The translations under genes and the position numbers were made by a program. From NCBI GenBank assembly GCA_031553805.1, contig JAVBLC010000002.1:267287-331286 (forward strand): 64,000 bases of DNA. Reading direction: 5' to 3'. The stretch comes from JAITVB01 sp031553805. Its GTDB lineage: Bacteria > Bacteroidota > Bacteroidia > Bacteroidales > Rikenellaceae. Below are positions 7,862 to 16,585 of this stretch, one piece after another. Within the stretch, counting starts at the first letter, position 1, and the number at the start of each line of letters is the position of its first letter. The notes below the pieces were generated by a model. It worked only from the letters and a program-made list of their open reading frames with translations, did no database searches and was not told the origin of the DNA.

Positions 7862-8740
7862 ATGAAAAGATTTTTATCGCGTGCATTCTTCGTGCTGGCC
7901 CTTGCGGCCGCAACGACGGGATGCCGGATATGGGACGATGCGGCCCTTGCCGATACCCTGCTTGCCCTGACGGTGCAGGCGTACGACGCGGACAACAACG
8001 GAGCCAACAGCAAGGTGGACGACGTGACGCTCTATGTGTTCGACGACGATCTCCGGCTGATCCGACAGATCGAGACCACCGTGGACGAAACCATCACGAT
8101 CAGCGTACCCGCCGGGAGCGGCGTGCATATCGTGGGTTGGGGCAACATGAAAACGGGCAGCCAGGCCTGCCCGGCGCTTGCGGCGGGCGACCACAAGGAT
8201 GCGGGCTACGTGCGCCTGGCGCCCGACACCCGGGCTGCTTCGCCCCACTATTCGCCCGGCGACCTGTTCCACGGCGAGCTGACCCTTACTTCCGCCGATA
8301 TGCAGGGCCATAAGGAGATTCCCATCAAGCGCAAGGTCGGCAGCATGAATGTCACGGTCAAGGGGCTGAAAGCCTACGCGGGCTTCAACGACGCCGATTA
8401 CCGCATCATGGTGCGCGAGACGTGCAACACGATCGACTTCTACGGCGCGTGCTGCGGCGACAAGGCGTTCTACTATCCCGCCGGAGCGTTCCGCACCGTG
8501 AACAGCAAGGAGATCTACAAGGTGGACGCCTTCAACATGGTTCCCGAACCCACGGGCGTGAACGTCGACATATATCACGGCAGCACGCTGGTCTATACCG
8601 CTACGGCGAGCAACACGGGTACCCCCATCGCCGTGCAGGCCGGAAGACTGACCGAGGTCGAGATCAACTTCGAGGGCACGGTGAGTGTCACCGTCTCTTT
8701 GATCCAATGGGACAGCAATAAGGGAGATATCGAATTCTGA
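7862..8740 (+). CDS. FimB/Mfa2-family anchor subunit lipoprotein
   Basis: A 292-residue lipoprotein. ATG 7862 starts a clean signal peptide (MKRFLSRAFFVLALAAATTG) with lipobox Cys21; ATG 7850 would add four residues. The fold follows the fimbrillin-A anchor family: VDDVTLYVFDDDLRLIRQIE, then ISVPAGSGVHIVGWGNMKTG and SMNVTVKGLK, ending in VSVTVSLIQWDSNKGDIEF. In type V pili, Mfa2/FimB anchors the shaft in the outer membrane and sets its length. It lies between the pilin and tip genes. Confidence 0.87.
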   Translation: MKRFLSRAFFVLALAAATTGCRIWDDAALADTLLALTVQAYDADNNGANSKVDDVTLYVFDDDLRLIRQIETTVDETITISVPAGSGVHIVGWGNMKTGSQACPALAAGDHKDAGYVRLAPDTRAASPHYSPGDLFHGELTLTSADMQGHKEIPIKRKVGSMNVTVKGLKAYAGFNDADYRIMVRETCNTIDFYGACCGDKAFYYPAGAFRTVNSKEIYKVDAFNMVPEPTGVNVDIYHGSTLVYTATASNTGTPIAVQAGRLTEVEINFEGTVSVTVSLIQWDSNKGDIEF

Positions 8741-8762
8741 CGATAAATTAAAACTACTATAA

Positions 8763-11687
8763 ATGAAAAATGTAAGACAAAGACTGATCCGGACGCTTGT
8801 GGCAGGGCTGCTGCCGCTTGCCCTCGCCTCGTGCGTGAAAGAGGACTTCAAGAACACTCCCGCCGGTACCGACGATGCAATGGTTACCTTCTCGCTCATG
8901 CTGCCGGGCAGCAGTACCCCCAGTTCGCGTGCGGGCACCCGTGCGCTGACGGACGTGCAGGAAAACCACGTCCAGAGCATCGATGTGCTGCTGTTCGAGT
9001 ACGACAACGGCTCGGGCGACGGCAAATTCGTCGATGTGGCCCGCGCCACCGGCACGTCGATCGGCACCGACAACACCGACGGGGTGAGTTCGCGCAAGAA
9101 AACCTTTACCGTGACGATGCCGCAAGGCCATTACGACCTGGTGATCCTGGCCAACGCCCGCGATTTCATCATCCGCAACGACCTGAAGGGCACCTATAAG
9201 AAAGCAACCCTGGCTTCGCTCGAAACCAAGGCGGGCTGGCAGGGCAAATGGCCCGCCGACAACACGCGCCCGATCCCGATGTGGGGTTACAAGGACAACG
9301 TGACCATCAGCGAATCGACCGACCTGACGGGCTCCAACGCGCTTTCGATGACGCGCATGGTGGCCCGCGTGGACGTGAAGGTCAATACGGCACAGGTGAC
9401 CAACTTCAAACTGACAAGCGTGCGCGTTTACAACTACAACACGCGCGGGGCGATGGTCCCGGCCAACTATTGGGACACGAACTACTGGAACCCCTCGCAC
9501 ACCGACGGGGCGCAAGTCGTCGTGCCCACCGTGCCCGCCAGTTCGACGCTGACCGAGGGGCCGCTGCTCTATAACGGCGCAGCGATCAACACGACCGACA
9601 ATCAGTGCGTGCAGGAGATCTACCTCTACGAATCGGAGAACCACACCGGTGCTCCGCATACCAATGCCAACAAAAAGGGACTGCTGCAACGCACCTGCCT
9701 GGTGATCGGCGGCAAGTACGGCACCGACACCGACGAAACGTTCTACCGCGTCGATTTTTCGACCGGCAACGGCGCCTCGCAGTCCTACCAGGACATCCGG
9801 CGCAACTTCTGGTACACCTTCCAGATCGACAAGGTATCGGGCCCCGGCTACGACGATCCCGATGTGGCCTACCGCTCCGAACCCGTGAATATCGAAGCTA
9901 ATGTGATCGAATGGAACGACGGTTCGATGGCCGAGGTTAACTTCGACGGGCAGAATATGCTTGCTGTGAGCCCCGGCGAATTCACGTTCGGCAAGGAGGC
10001 CGTCACCGCCACCTCCGGCGACGACAACCTGCTGACGATCACGACCGACGTTCCCGGCGGCTGGAGCATCGACCCCTCCAAGATCGTCTATTCCCCCGCT
10101 GGCGGCGACTGGCTGACCCTTTCCGGGACTTCATACGGCGGCAACGACAAGAAGAGCATCGAGCTTTATCTAGCCGCGAACGCGAGCGGCGAGCCCCGCA
10201 CGGCCACTATCCCCGTGGTCGCCGGACGGCTGAAATACAATGTGATGGTGACGCAGACGAACACCGAGAGGAAAATGTCCGTGTTCTCATTCATCGAGTA
10301 CACGCCTGCTCCAGGCCCGATGACGGCGGCCGGAGCCACCGTCACGGCCAAGGTACTCACCAATATGGGCTGGTCGTTCCGCACCAGCATCTACGGGGTT
10401 AAGGCCTCGATGGCCGAACCTGCCGACCGGGAGGCCGTAGAATATACGCTCGCCGTGGATATCCCCGCCAACCTGTCGTGGAGCACCCGGAACACCGACG
10501 TTTGGGTCGAGTGCCAGGGCCTCGAATTCGAGAGACAGACCTACACCCAGCTCGCGCTCTACAATATAAGGCTTACTGCTCCGGCATCTGTAGGATTTGC
10601 AGGCGGCAGCACGGCCTTCTCCCTCAACGGTTTCTTCCCCGCGATGAATATCCGTGCGATGATCGGCGGCGCACAGGTCGATATTACCAGGTCCTGCGTG
10701 GAGACCGGCTCGATTTCGACTGGCAGCAGCACGTCCAACGTGACCTTTGATATTCCTGCAAACGACCGCAGCGCACGCCAGGTGACCATAGAGTACGAAA
10801 TGTCTCCCGACGTGTGGGTACCTGTAGGAACGGTAAAGCAGGGTGGTGCCGGCGGCGAAGCCGACGTGCTCTACTTCAAGGCTGACGGTACGCTGGCCGT
10901 GGGCAAATGGACCGACGGAACGGGAACCGTCACCCAGGCCAACCTCGCTTTCTTCCAGTTCGGTTCCGTCGTAGGTTTCACCAATACTGGCGACGCTTGG
11001 GCTGCTTCCAAAGTGCGATTCAATCCGGTGACCGGTACACCGTCGTATGCTACGTATCCTGATATCCCGCGTCACACTACGGCCGATTGGGATGCCAACC
11101 TGAAAAATATTTCGGACAATGCTTACCACAACCTCGCCAACGTCAAGGCCGGCAAGGGCGACCCCGCCCGCCTGGTGGGTATGACCGTGGCCGAAATACA
11201 GGCAATGACTACCGACGCAGAGCTCTATGCCCGCGAAGCCGCGTTGAAAGCCTCCGGCGTAGGTGGTTGGCGCACGGTAACCCGGGAGGAGAATTGTCTG
11301 TTCGTTGGCGGCACCACTTTAGCGGGAGCTTACAATAGCACTGACCGTGCTTTCTATCCTAACCCGTCGACGAGCGATTTCTCTAGCTTTAGAGATGCTC
11401 CCAACTCCGGCCGGGCTTACTTTCCCATCTGCGCCGACGGTAATTTTATCGACAACGGTTATGCTCCCATGTTTGCCGCTGGCCTTCGTGGCCTGACTGG
11501 CGCGCCGACGGCTGCACACATGCCGTTGGCTATAGGCAATGGCGGGGCCTACTGGTCGAGTACCGCATACATGAACGGTACTTTTCCTAGCGGGTACTTC
11601 TTGGCTTTCAGGTACAACGAAGTCATTTTGGATCATTCTATCATTACCGGCACTTACGGCTATGGCGTTCGTGTTCTGCGCCCATAA
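8763..11687 (+). CDS. Large pilus tip adhesin with BACON-like and lectin-like domains
   Basis: A 974-residue lipoprotein; signal peptide MKNVRQRLIRTLVAGLLPLA, lipobox Cys24. Residues 25-390 resemble Mfa-type minor pilins (VQSIDVLLFEYDNGSGDGK, MTRMVARVDVKVNTAQVTNF). Residues about 398-500 resemble a BACON domain (VSPGEFTFGKEAVTATSGDD, then PATIPV-like strand ending VMVTQTN). Residues about 830-974 resemble the C-type-lectin-like fold of FISUMP/DUF1566 proteins: GVGGWRTVTREENCLF, then GGAYWSSTAYMNG, GYFLAFRYNEV and YGYGVRVLRP at the end. It is last in the pilus operon. The terminal domain is probably the exposed ligand-binding head. Some DGR target proteins have this architecture, but no reverse transcriptase is present here. 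Confidence 0.82.
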   Translation: MKNVRQRLIRTLVAGLLPLALASCVKEDFKNTPAGTDDAMVTFSLMLPGSSTPSSRAGTRALTDVQENHVQSIDVLLFEYDNGSGDGKFVDVARATGTSIGTDNTDGVSSRKKTFTVTMPQGHYDLVILANARDFIIRNDLKGTYKKATLASLETKAGWQGKWPADNTRPIPMWGYKDNVTISESTDLTGSNALSMTRMVARVDVKVNTAQVTNFKLTSVRVYNYNTRGAMVPANYWDTNYWNPSHTDGAQVVVPTVPASSTLTEGPLLYNGAAINTTDNQCVQEIYLYESENHTGAPHTNANKKGLLQRTCLVIGGKYGTDTDETFYRVDFSTGNGASQSYQDIRRNFWYTFQIDKVSGPGYDDPDVAYRSEPVNIEANVIEWNDGSMAEVNFDGQNMLAVSPGEFTFGKEAVTATSGDDNLLTITTDVPGGWSIDPSKIVYSPAGGDWLTLSGTSYGGNDKKSIELYLAANASGEPRTATIPVVAGRLKYNVMVTQTNTERKMSVFSFIEYTPAPGPMTAAGATVTAKVLTNMGWSFRTSIYGVKASMAEPADREAVEYTLAVDIPANLSWSTRNTDVWVECQGLEFERQTYTQLALYNIRLTAPASVGFAGGSTAFSLNGFFPAMNIRAMIGGAQVDITRSCVETGSISTGSSTSNVTFDIPANDRSARQVTIEYEMSPDVWVPVGTVKQGGAGGEADVLYFKADGTLAVGKWTDGTGTVTQANLAFFQFGSVVGFTNTGDAWAASKVRFNPVTGTPSYATYPDIPRHTTADWDANLKNISDNAYHNLANVKAGKGDPARLVGMTVAEIQAMTTDAELYAREAALKASGVGGWRTVTREENCLFVGGTTLAGAYNSTDRAFYPNPSTSDFSSFRDAPNSGRAYFPICADGNFIDNGYAPMFAAGLRGLTGAPTAAHMPLAIGNGGAYWSSTAYMNGTFPSGYFLAFRYNEVILDHSIITGTYGYGVRVLRP

Positions 11688-11769
11688 TAAGGCAGGCGCC
11701 GCCTTTTCCATCCGGCGGCACCGCGGAAACCCCGCTGGCTCGGTGTAGCCTGAAGTGCCCCGCAGAGCG

Positions 11770-11787
11770 CCCCTCCTTCGGGAGGGG
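11770..11787 (+). terminator. UUCG-tetraloop hairpin after the tip gene
   Basis: CCCCTCC (11770-11776), loop TTCG, GGAGGGG (11781-11787). It is a very stable hairpin 83 bp after the operon's last stop. There is no U tract, so a role in mRNA end formation is plausible but not shown. Confidence 0.5.
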
Positions 11788-12027
11788 ATGCTCTCCCGGC
11801 AGTGCGTGTTGCAGTTCGCCTCGTGCATTGACAGGCCGCCGGAGCTAATAGAATAAATATGCCGTTGAATTGGCGGCATAGAGGGAGATAAGATTTATGT
11901 TTTACCCGTTTTCGGACAAAACCGTTGTGATAAGGCATTAAACATTAGTTCGCACTTCGGATGCCTGTCTTATCTCCCCCTGTTTAAACGATCCGCAGGT
12001 TTGCCGCGGAATCGGAAACACCCCAGT

Positions 12028-12053
12028 CCTGCGGAGCCTGACCGCTCCGCAGG
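12028..12053 (+). terminator. 9-bp hairpin upstream of the AraC gene
   Basis: CCTGCGGAG pairs perfectly with CTCCGCAGG over an 8-nt loop. It lies between the pilus operon and the AraC-family gene; the downstream base run is purine-rich, not T-rich, so termination is only possible. Confidence 0.4.
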
Positions 12054-12180
12054 GCACAAAACAAGGAATAAAGAAGTCCCCAACTTAAAAAATTAAATAA
12101 AGCACCGAACATGCTTTGTCTCGGCCAACCCGTCCCCGGCCGGTGAACTGGTTTGCAAAATCATCTAACCCCGGAATGTT

Positions 12181-13122
12181 ATGATTGCGTCCCCAAGCTA
12201 TCCGACCATTACCGACGCCCCTGCGCAGGAGCGCTTTCCGAGGATGCGTTTCTACGACGCGGCCCGGTTGCCGTGGTGTCCGTTGGCGATGTCCGGCGGC
12301 TCGCGCTGGGAGGGCCAGACGGCGACCGACGGGATGATCGTGGCCATGATGTCGGGTGAGATCACCGCCACCACGAGCAATGAGCGGCAGCCAGTCCGCG
12401 GGGGGCGGATGATCCTCATTCCTCCGGACACGGCCTACACGCTCGAAAGCCCCGGCCCGGCCCAAGCGATGGCCTGCACGATTACCAGCGATAGCCTGTC
12501 CGGTTATCTTTTCCGGGCGAATCAGCCGATCGTCACCGCCTCGCTCGACCCGCTGTCTGCTTTCCGCACCCTGCCGTTCGGGCGTCAGTTGGGTGGGGTG
12601 ATCGCACAGACCCAAAGCTACATCAACCGGGGCCTGGGCACCGAAACGCTCCTGGCGATCAAGCAGCAGGAGTTCTTCTGTCTGCTATCCTCCGTTTACA
12701 CGCCGGAAGAGTTAACGGCTTTCCTGGCGCCGATGCTGGGGGGGGAGGTGGAATTCCGGACCCTGGTGTCGGAACATTGGTTTGAGGCGGGCAATGTGCA
12801 GCGGCTGGCCAACCGGCTGGGCCTTTCGACGTCGGGCTTTATCAAGAAATTCCACCGGGTGTACGGCCAGCCGCCCTACCAATGGATGCAGGAGCGGAAG
12901 GCGGAGTTGGTGCTGCGCGAAGTCAGGGCGGGCGGCACTCCGCTCAAGGGGATCGCACACCGGTACGGATTTCGCTCGTATCAGCATTTTTCGGATTTTT
13001 GCAAGCGTTATTTCGGCGCTCGGCCGACCGACCTGCGGAATTGTCAGGGCGAGGCCACGGCTGCCCGAGCCAAGGCCCGGCGACACAATCCGATACCCTC
13101 GAAAATAAATAATTCAGTTTAG
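12181..13122 (+). CDS. AraC-family transcriptional regulator
   Basis: A 313-residue protein. The N-terminal half has a cupin-like ligand-binding region (RPVRGGRMILIPPDTAYTLE-type strands). The C-terminal 100 residues hold two HTH motifs: VQRLANRLGLSTSGFIKKFH, then FHRVYGQPPYQWMQERKAEL, and GIAHRYGFRSYQHFSDFCKR with the terminal FGARPTDLR. It lies downstream of the pilus operon in the same direction and may regulate it. The last nine residues (IPSKINNSV) are encoded by a 97-bp repeat that occurs again at 38822, so the original C-terminus may have been replaced. Confidence 0.88.
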   Translation: MIASPSYPTITDAPAQERFPRMRFYDAARLPWCPLAMSGGSRWEGQTATDGMIVAMMSGEITATTSNERQPVRGGRMILIPPDTAYTLESPGPAQAMACTITSDSLSGYLFRANQPIVTASLDPLSAFRTLPFGRQLGGVIAQTQSYINRGLGTETLLAIKQQEFFCLLSSVYTPEELTAFLAPMLGGEVEFRTLVSEHWFEAGNVQRLANRLGLSTSGFIKKFHRVYGQPPYQWMQERKAELVLREVRAGGTPLKGIAHRYGFRSYQHFSDFCKRYFGARPTDLRNCQGEATAARAKARRHNPIPSKINNSV

Positions 13123-13189
13123 CACATCAGGGCTGGCTTGCTGACAACGATTGATTGAAAAATATCCCCCGTCGCTGGGCTTTTTATTT
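13093..13189 (+). repeat. 97-bp dispersed repeat, copy 1
   Basis: Bases 13093-13189 match 38822-38918 at about 91 of 97 positions without gaps, in the same orientation. The repeat starts inside the AraC 3' end and finishes with GTCGCTGGGCTTTTTATTT, which looks like the distal arm and T tract of a terminator, although I cannot place a clean proximal arm. Confidence 0.8.
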
Positions 13190-13630
13190 GATTTTCATCG
13201 GAGCGTGAAGACAGCCGGAATACCCGGAGCCTACCGGGCGAAGATTGAATTGAAGGTTAAGCCTGACTGAAGTTTCCATCTGGCGAATAGATACCCAAGG
13301 TTGTATTTCTTTTGCCCGGCGGGAATCTGCGAAAAACGAGTAAGCATGTATTTGCGAAACGTCGTTTAAAAAAACAGGCGTGAATTCGCGACTTTCCTTC
13401 CGCGCAACATTCTCCAAAATGTCATTATTCTCAAACGTAAAGCATGGTCGCGTGGCGATCATTGTGCTGAAAGTCTGGCTGTTTGCTCTGTCTTGCTGCC
13501 GATTGAAAGTTATCAGATACATTGGCTACTTTCGTTGTATGGCAGACAAAGAAAAGTAGTGACGCAATAACGATCGAGCAAAACCTCGAACCGTTAAAAT
13601 TACAACGAGATAAATTCGTTATCTAAAGAC
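13190..13630. other. Non-coding stretch left of the integrated element
   Basis: No frame here is convincing. A 112-codon minus-strand frame (13184-13522) has no recognisable motif. A short plus-strand frame ending at 13559 (MADKEK-stop) might be a gene remnant. Before integration this stretch lay beyond the tRNA-Glu terminator. Confidence 0.4.
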
Positions 13631-13664
13631 AAAAAAGAGCGGTTTTCAGTAAAGAAAACCGCTC
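13631..13664 (-). terminator. Displaced tRNA-Glu terminator at attL
   Basis: Read on the minus strand, GAGCGGTTTTC - 6-nt loop - GAAAACCGCTC - TTTTTT is a textbook intrinsic terminator. It abuts the att core at 13670-13680. It is now 7.8 kb from the tRNA-Glu gene that it must originally have served. Confidence 0.8.
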
Positions 13665-13814
13665 CGAGGTGTAGCCCATATGAGGTTTGAAATATGCATC
13701 TCTGGGCTATCTTGTAATGTGCTTTTGGTTAATACAAAACGGGGATAATGCAAATATAATCAATATTTTGTGATTGCAAATTAAATCGAGGTTAATTGCA
13801 AATAATTTCAATTT

Positions 13815-13854
13815 GTGGTGCGAGTGTGGTGCAAGTTTATTATATTTGCACCAC
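13815..13854. promoter_or_regulatory. Integrase arm-type sites overlapping the int promoter
   Basis: GTGGTGCGA (13815-13823), GTGGTGCAA (13826-13834) and inverted TTGCACCAC (13846-13854) surround the -7 element TATATTTG (13841-13848) of the integrase gene. The first two repeats recur at the other end (21353-21377, 23 of 25 bases identical). The arrangement suggests arm-type binding and autoregulation by Int or Xis. Confidence 0.65.
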
Positions 13855-13866
13855 GGAAATAAATAA

Positions 13867-15195
13867 TTGACTATGGCAACCGTTACAGCATTCGTACGCA
13901 CCACTAAGAAAAAAGCCGACCGGGCAAATGTTCGCTTCCGTCTACGGGATGGTCGGGATATTCAGCTATTCCACAAAAGCGAGATTGAGGTAAATCCGAC
14001 TCTTTGGGATGACGCCAAACAGGAGATCAAAGCGAAAGTTGTTTTCGATGCCGACGAGCGGTTAAAGATCAGTACGGATGTAGCTGACCGCAAAAACGCC
14101 ATCCTTCGGTTATACAACGCAGCCGCGGACAAAGGTGCGTTAACATCTGAATGGCTGGAAACGGAGATCGACAAATGCCTGCATCCTGAAAAATACGACA
14201 TCGGCGAAAGGCCACAAACTTTCTTTGAAGTTTTTACCGAGTTTTTGGGACAGCGGAAAGTTTCAGAAATTCGACTTCGGGCGTTTCGTGTCGATTTCCG
14301 TGCATTAAAACGGTTTGAGATGTACGAACAATTAGTCGGAAAAGTATCTTTCCAGCTATCACTCGACACGATCACGCCGGACATATTGCGGGACTTTGAA
14401 GAATTCCTGCGAAATGAATATCTGTTTGCAGAAAAATACCCGTCAATCTATGAAGCCGTTCCCGAAAGTCGTACACCTCAACCCAGAGGACAAAATACCA
14501 TTAACGGAATTCTTATCCGAATTCGAACGTTTTTTATTTGGGCTGTAGATTCAGGTAAAACCGCAAATAATCCATTCCGTAAATTCAAGATCGAAGAATG
14601 TGTATACGGTACGCCCTTTTATATATCGATCGACGAGCGAAACCGGCTATATCAAACCAACCTCACCCGGCATCCACATTTGGCGGTACAGCGAGATATT
14701 TTCGTATTCCAATGCTTAATCGGGTGCAGGGTGGGCGACCTCTACAAAATGACACGGGCCAACATAATCAACGGCGCAATAGAGTATATCCCGAGAAAGA
14801 CAAAGGACGGGCGGCCGGTTACAGTGCGTGTGCCGCTCAATTCGATAGCTAAAGAGATCCTTGCGAAGTATTCTGACACCGGCGGCAGGTTGCTGCCGTA
14901 TATCTCGGAACAGAAATATAATATAGCGATCAAGCGGATATTTCTTGCCGCGCGATTGAGTCGCCCGGTTACAATTATCAACCCCACGACACGGGAGCCG
15001 AAGATTAGGCCGCTGAATGAGATCGCATCGTCGCACCTTGCCCGCCGGTGCTTCGTTGGGAATTTGTATAAACAGGTGAAAGACCCTAATTTGGTGGGTG
15101 CTTTGTCCGGACACAAAGAGGGGTCACAAGCATTTGCCCGCTACCGGGAGATCGACGAACAGATGAAAACGGAACTTGTAAAAATGTTGGAGTGA
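13867..15195 (+). CDS. Tyrosine recombinase (integrase)
   Basis: A 442-residue site-specific recombinase. Residues 1-95 are the arm-binding N-terminus usual in Bacteroidales integrases (VRFRLRDGRDIQLFHKSEIE). Residues 120-215 form the SAM-like core-binding domain. Residues 235-442 are catalytic: Arg in IGCRVGDLYKMTRA, Lys in PRKTKDGRPV, the H-x-x-R box SSHLARRCFVGNLYK, ALSGHKEGSQ and the nucleophile Tyr in FARYREIDEQ. All catalytic residues appear present. The stop TGA overlaps the ATG of the next gene (TGATG), implying translational coupling. By position it integrates this element into tRNA-Glu. Confidence 0.95.
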   Translation: MTMATVTAFVRTTKKKADRANVRFRLRDGRDIQLFHKSEIEVNPTLWDDAKQEIKAKVVFDADERLKISTDVADRKNAILRLYNAAADKGALTSEWLETEIDKCLHPEKYDIGERPQTFFEVFTEFLGQRKVSEIRLRAFRVDFRALKRFEMYEQLVGKVSFQLSLDTITPDILRDFEEFLRNEYLFAEKYPSIYEAVPESRTPQPRGQNTINGILIRIRTFFIWAVDSGKTANNPFRKFKIEECVYGTPFYISIDERNRLYQTNLTRHPHLAVQRDIFVFQCLIGCRVGDLYKMTRANIINGAIEYIPRKTKDGRPVTVRVPLNSIAKEILAKYSDTGGRLLPYISEQKYNIAIKRIFLAARLSRPVTIINPTTREPKIRPLNEIASSHLARRCFVGNLYKQVKDPNLVGALSGHKEGSQAFARYREIDEQMKTELVKMLE

Positions 15196-16580
15196 TGGGG
15201 GATATTACGACCGCTGATAAAATTAGCAGGGAACTTGATCTAATCCGTTTCCTTTTCGAATTACAGCTATCCGTTAAGCACGATTCGAGGGTCAGGCCTA
15301 TTGCGTTCGACGGTGATGGCAATCCGACACCCGGGCGATTTATGCCTAATTTTATGGTCCACTCCGAAGTCGAACTGTTCAATGTCCAGGCATTCAAAGA
15401 TGAGTTTACAACGCGTTTTGAAACGGCAACCAATCACGCCCTCATTATTAATCAATCGGCGGCGATCAAACAGAAGGCGGCGGATATTTTAGGTTATATC
15501 GCATGGCATTGGGATATTGATAATCCGAAAGTTAAAGACTGCAACGAATGGCGCAGTAGGACAGGGGGTTATGATAAGTATCTTGGCGATATTCTGATTT
15601 ATGGCAGTTTAACCGTAGGTGGAGTGTTTTATGAAAGGCATCAAGACCTTACAACCATTGCGAGAAACCCAAATGCGTATAAGTTTCATCATCTCACTAC
15701 AAATGACGAATTACGTGCTGTATGTCAGGGTATTGTCGATTTTATAAACATCCTAACTCCTATGGACCTTACAAAACCAAACATCCAAACTACCAGCACT
15801 ATACAAGAAGGGCCAGTAGAGGTTGACAAAATCCAATTTGAAGTGATGATTGCAGACATCAATAGCAATTGTAGGAGTATTGACTATGTTAAGAGATGCC
15901 TTGACAAAACCTTTAATAAACAATTAGGAGCGATCCGCACTCTTGGTTTGGCAACAGACGAGAAACCCACCGAGGAGATAGAACAATACGAAGAATTCCA
16001 AATGCCAGGCAAGGGAGGTGAAATAACAACATGGTGGAGTAAAAAACCGCTCAAGAATCCAAGCCTTGCGAGTAAGGTGTTCCCATATTTTAAGTTTATG
16101 CTGGAGAACGTTAGTGATTATTACTGCTCGCGGGATTCGATTAATGAAATCAAATCACCCGCCGATAAAATTGTCGCCGAGTGGATTGCCGAAAAGGCGA
16201 AAGAGTATGCCGACCCTATTGCTCCACAATCACCACAAGCAAGCACATCCACTAACGAAGTCGATGCAGATGAAGGTGTTGATTATGAGAACGCAATAGA
16301 GAGTTTAAGTGCGTATCTATCAGGTGTGAGCGCAAGTGATTTTAAGCATATTGTCGAACATAAAAAATTACAAACAGGAGCAAGTAAAGTGAAATGGATT
16401 GGGAACCGAGTTAATGCCTGGAGATTCCAGAAATATTTATCTTGGAGTGTCAAAATATTTAATTCTATATTTGAAATGCACGACAATAACCCATTACGTG
16501 CAAATGATAAAGACAAAAAAGGGATAACGGACAATCCCGGCGTGTGCAAAACGTTAAAAGAACTTTCTTTAGGCTCATAA
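15195..16580 (+). CDS. Unknown 461-residue protein coupled to the integrase
   Basis: ATG 15195 overlaps the integrase stop by one base. I do not recognise a family. The first 190 residues look like a globular mixed fold (ELDLIRFLFELQLSVKHDSR, ILGYIAWHWDIDNPKVKDCN). The middle (about 280-330) has aromatic-rich FPYFKFMLENVSDYYCS. A Pro/Ser/Thr/Asp-rich linker at about 340-365 separates a basic C-terminal domain (HKKLQTGASKVKWIGNRVNA, then WRFQKYLSW) that looks DNA- or RNA-binding. There are no transmembrane segments. Codon use is more AT-rich than the chromosome. Tight coupling suggests it acts with Int or in element replication; function unknown. Confidence 0.75.
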   Translation: MGDITTADKISRELDLIRFLFELQLSVKHDSRVRPIAFDGDGNPTPGRFMPNFMVHSEVELFNVQAFKDEFTTRFETATNHALIINQSAAIKQKAADILGYIAWHWDIDNPKVKDCNEWRSRTGGYDKYLGDILIYGSLTVGGVFYERHQDLTTIARNPNAYKFHHLTTNDELRAVCQGIVDFINILTPMDLTKPNIQTTSTIQEGPVEVDKIQFEVMIADINSNCRSIDYVKRCLDKTFNKQLGAIRTLGLATDEKPTEEIEQYEEFQMPGKGGEITTWWSKKPLKNPSLASKVFPYFKFMLENVSDYYCSRDSINEIKSPADKIVAEWIAEKAKEYADPIAPQSPQASTSTNEVDADEGVDYENAIESLSAYLSGVSASDFKHIVEHKKLQTGASKVKWIGNRVNAWRFQKYLSWSVKIFNSIFEMHDNNPLRANDKDKKGITDNPGVCKTLKELSLGS

Positions 16581-16585
16581 TTTTT

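Larger units (their letters stand above)
11688..12180. other. 493-bp structure-rich intergenic region
   Basis: No credible gene is seen. It holds CCCCTCC-TTCG-GGAGGGG (11770-11787), GGGAGATAAGA (11883-11893) facing TCTTATCTCCC (11968-11978) across a 74-bp segment, and CCTGCGGAG (12028-12036) pairing with CTCCGCAGG (12045-12053). The distant inverted repeat could flank an invertible segment or be the base of a large RNA stem. Confidence 0.6.

Noticed and set aside
7874..9097. Long minus-strand frame of about 400 codons across the anchor and tip genes
   Set aside because: It is antisense to two well-supported lipoprotein genes. GC-rich third positions keep one antisense frame open; no domain or start signal is seen.
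8757..9689. 310-codon minus-strand frame inside the tip gene
   Set aside because: Shadow of the tip adhesin; His/Arg/Val-rich composition is typical of antisense translation here.
8763..12180. Local diversity-generating retroelement
   Set aside because: No reverse transcriptase, Avd-like gene or template repeat could be found near the tip gene; only the target-like domain supports the idea, so it is reported as a question.
13184..13522. 112-codon minus-strand frame left of the integrated element
   Set aside because: No motif, signal peptide or neighbour logic, and it overlaps the 97-bp repeat. Too weak to call a gene.
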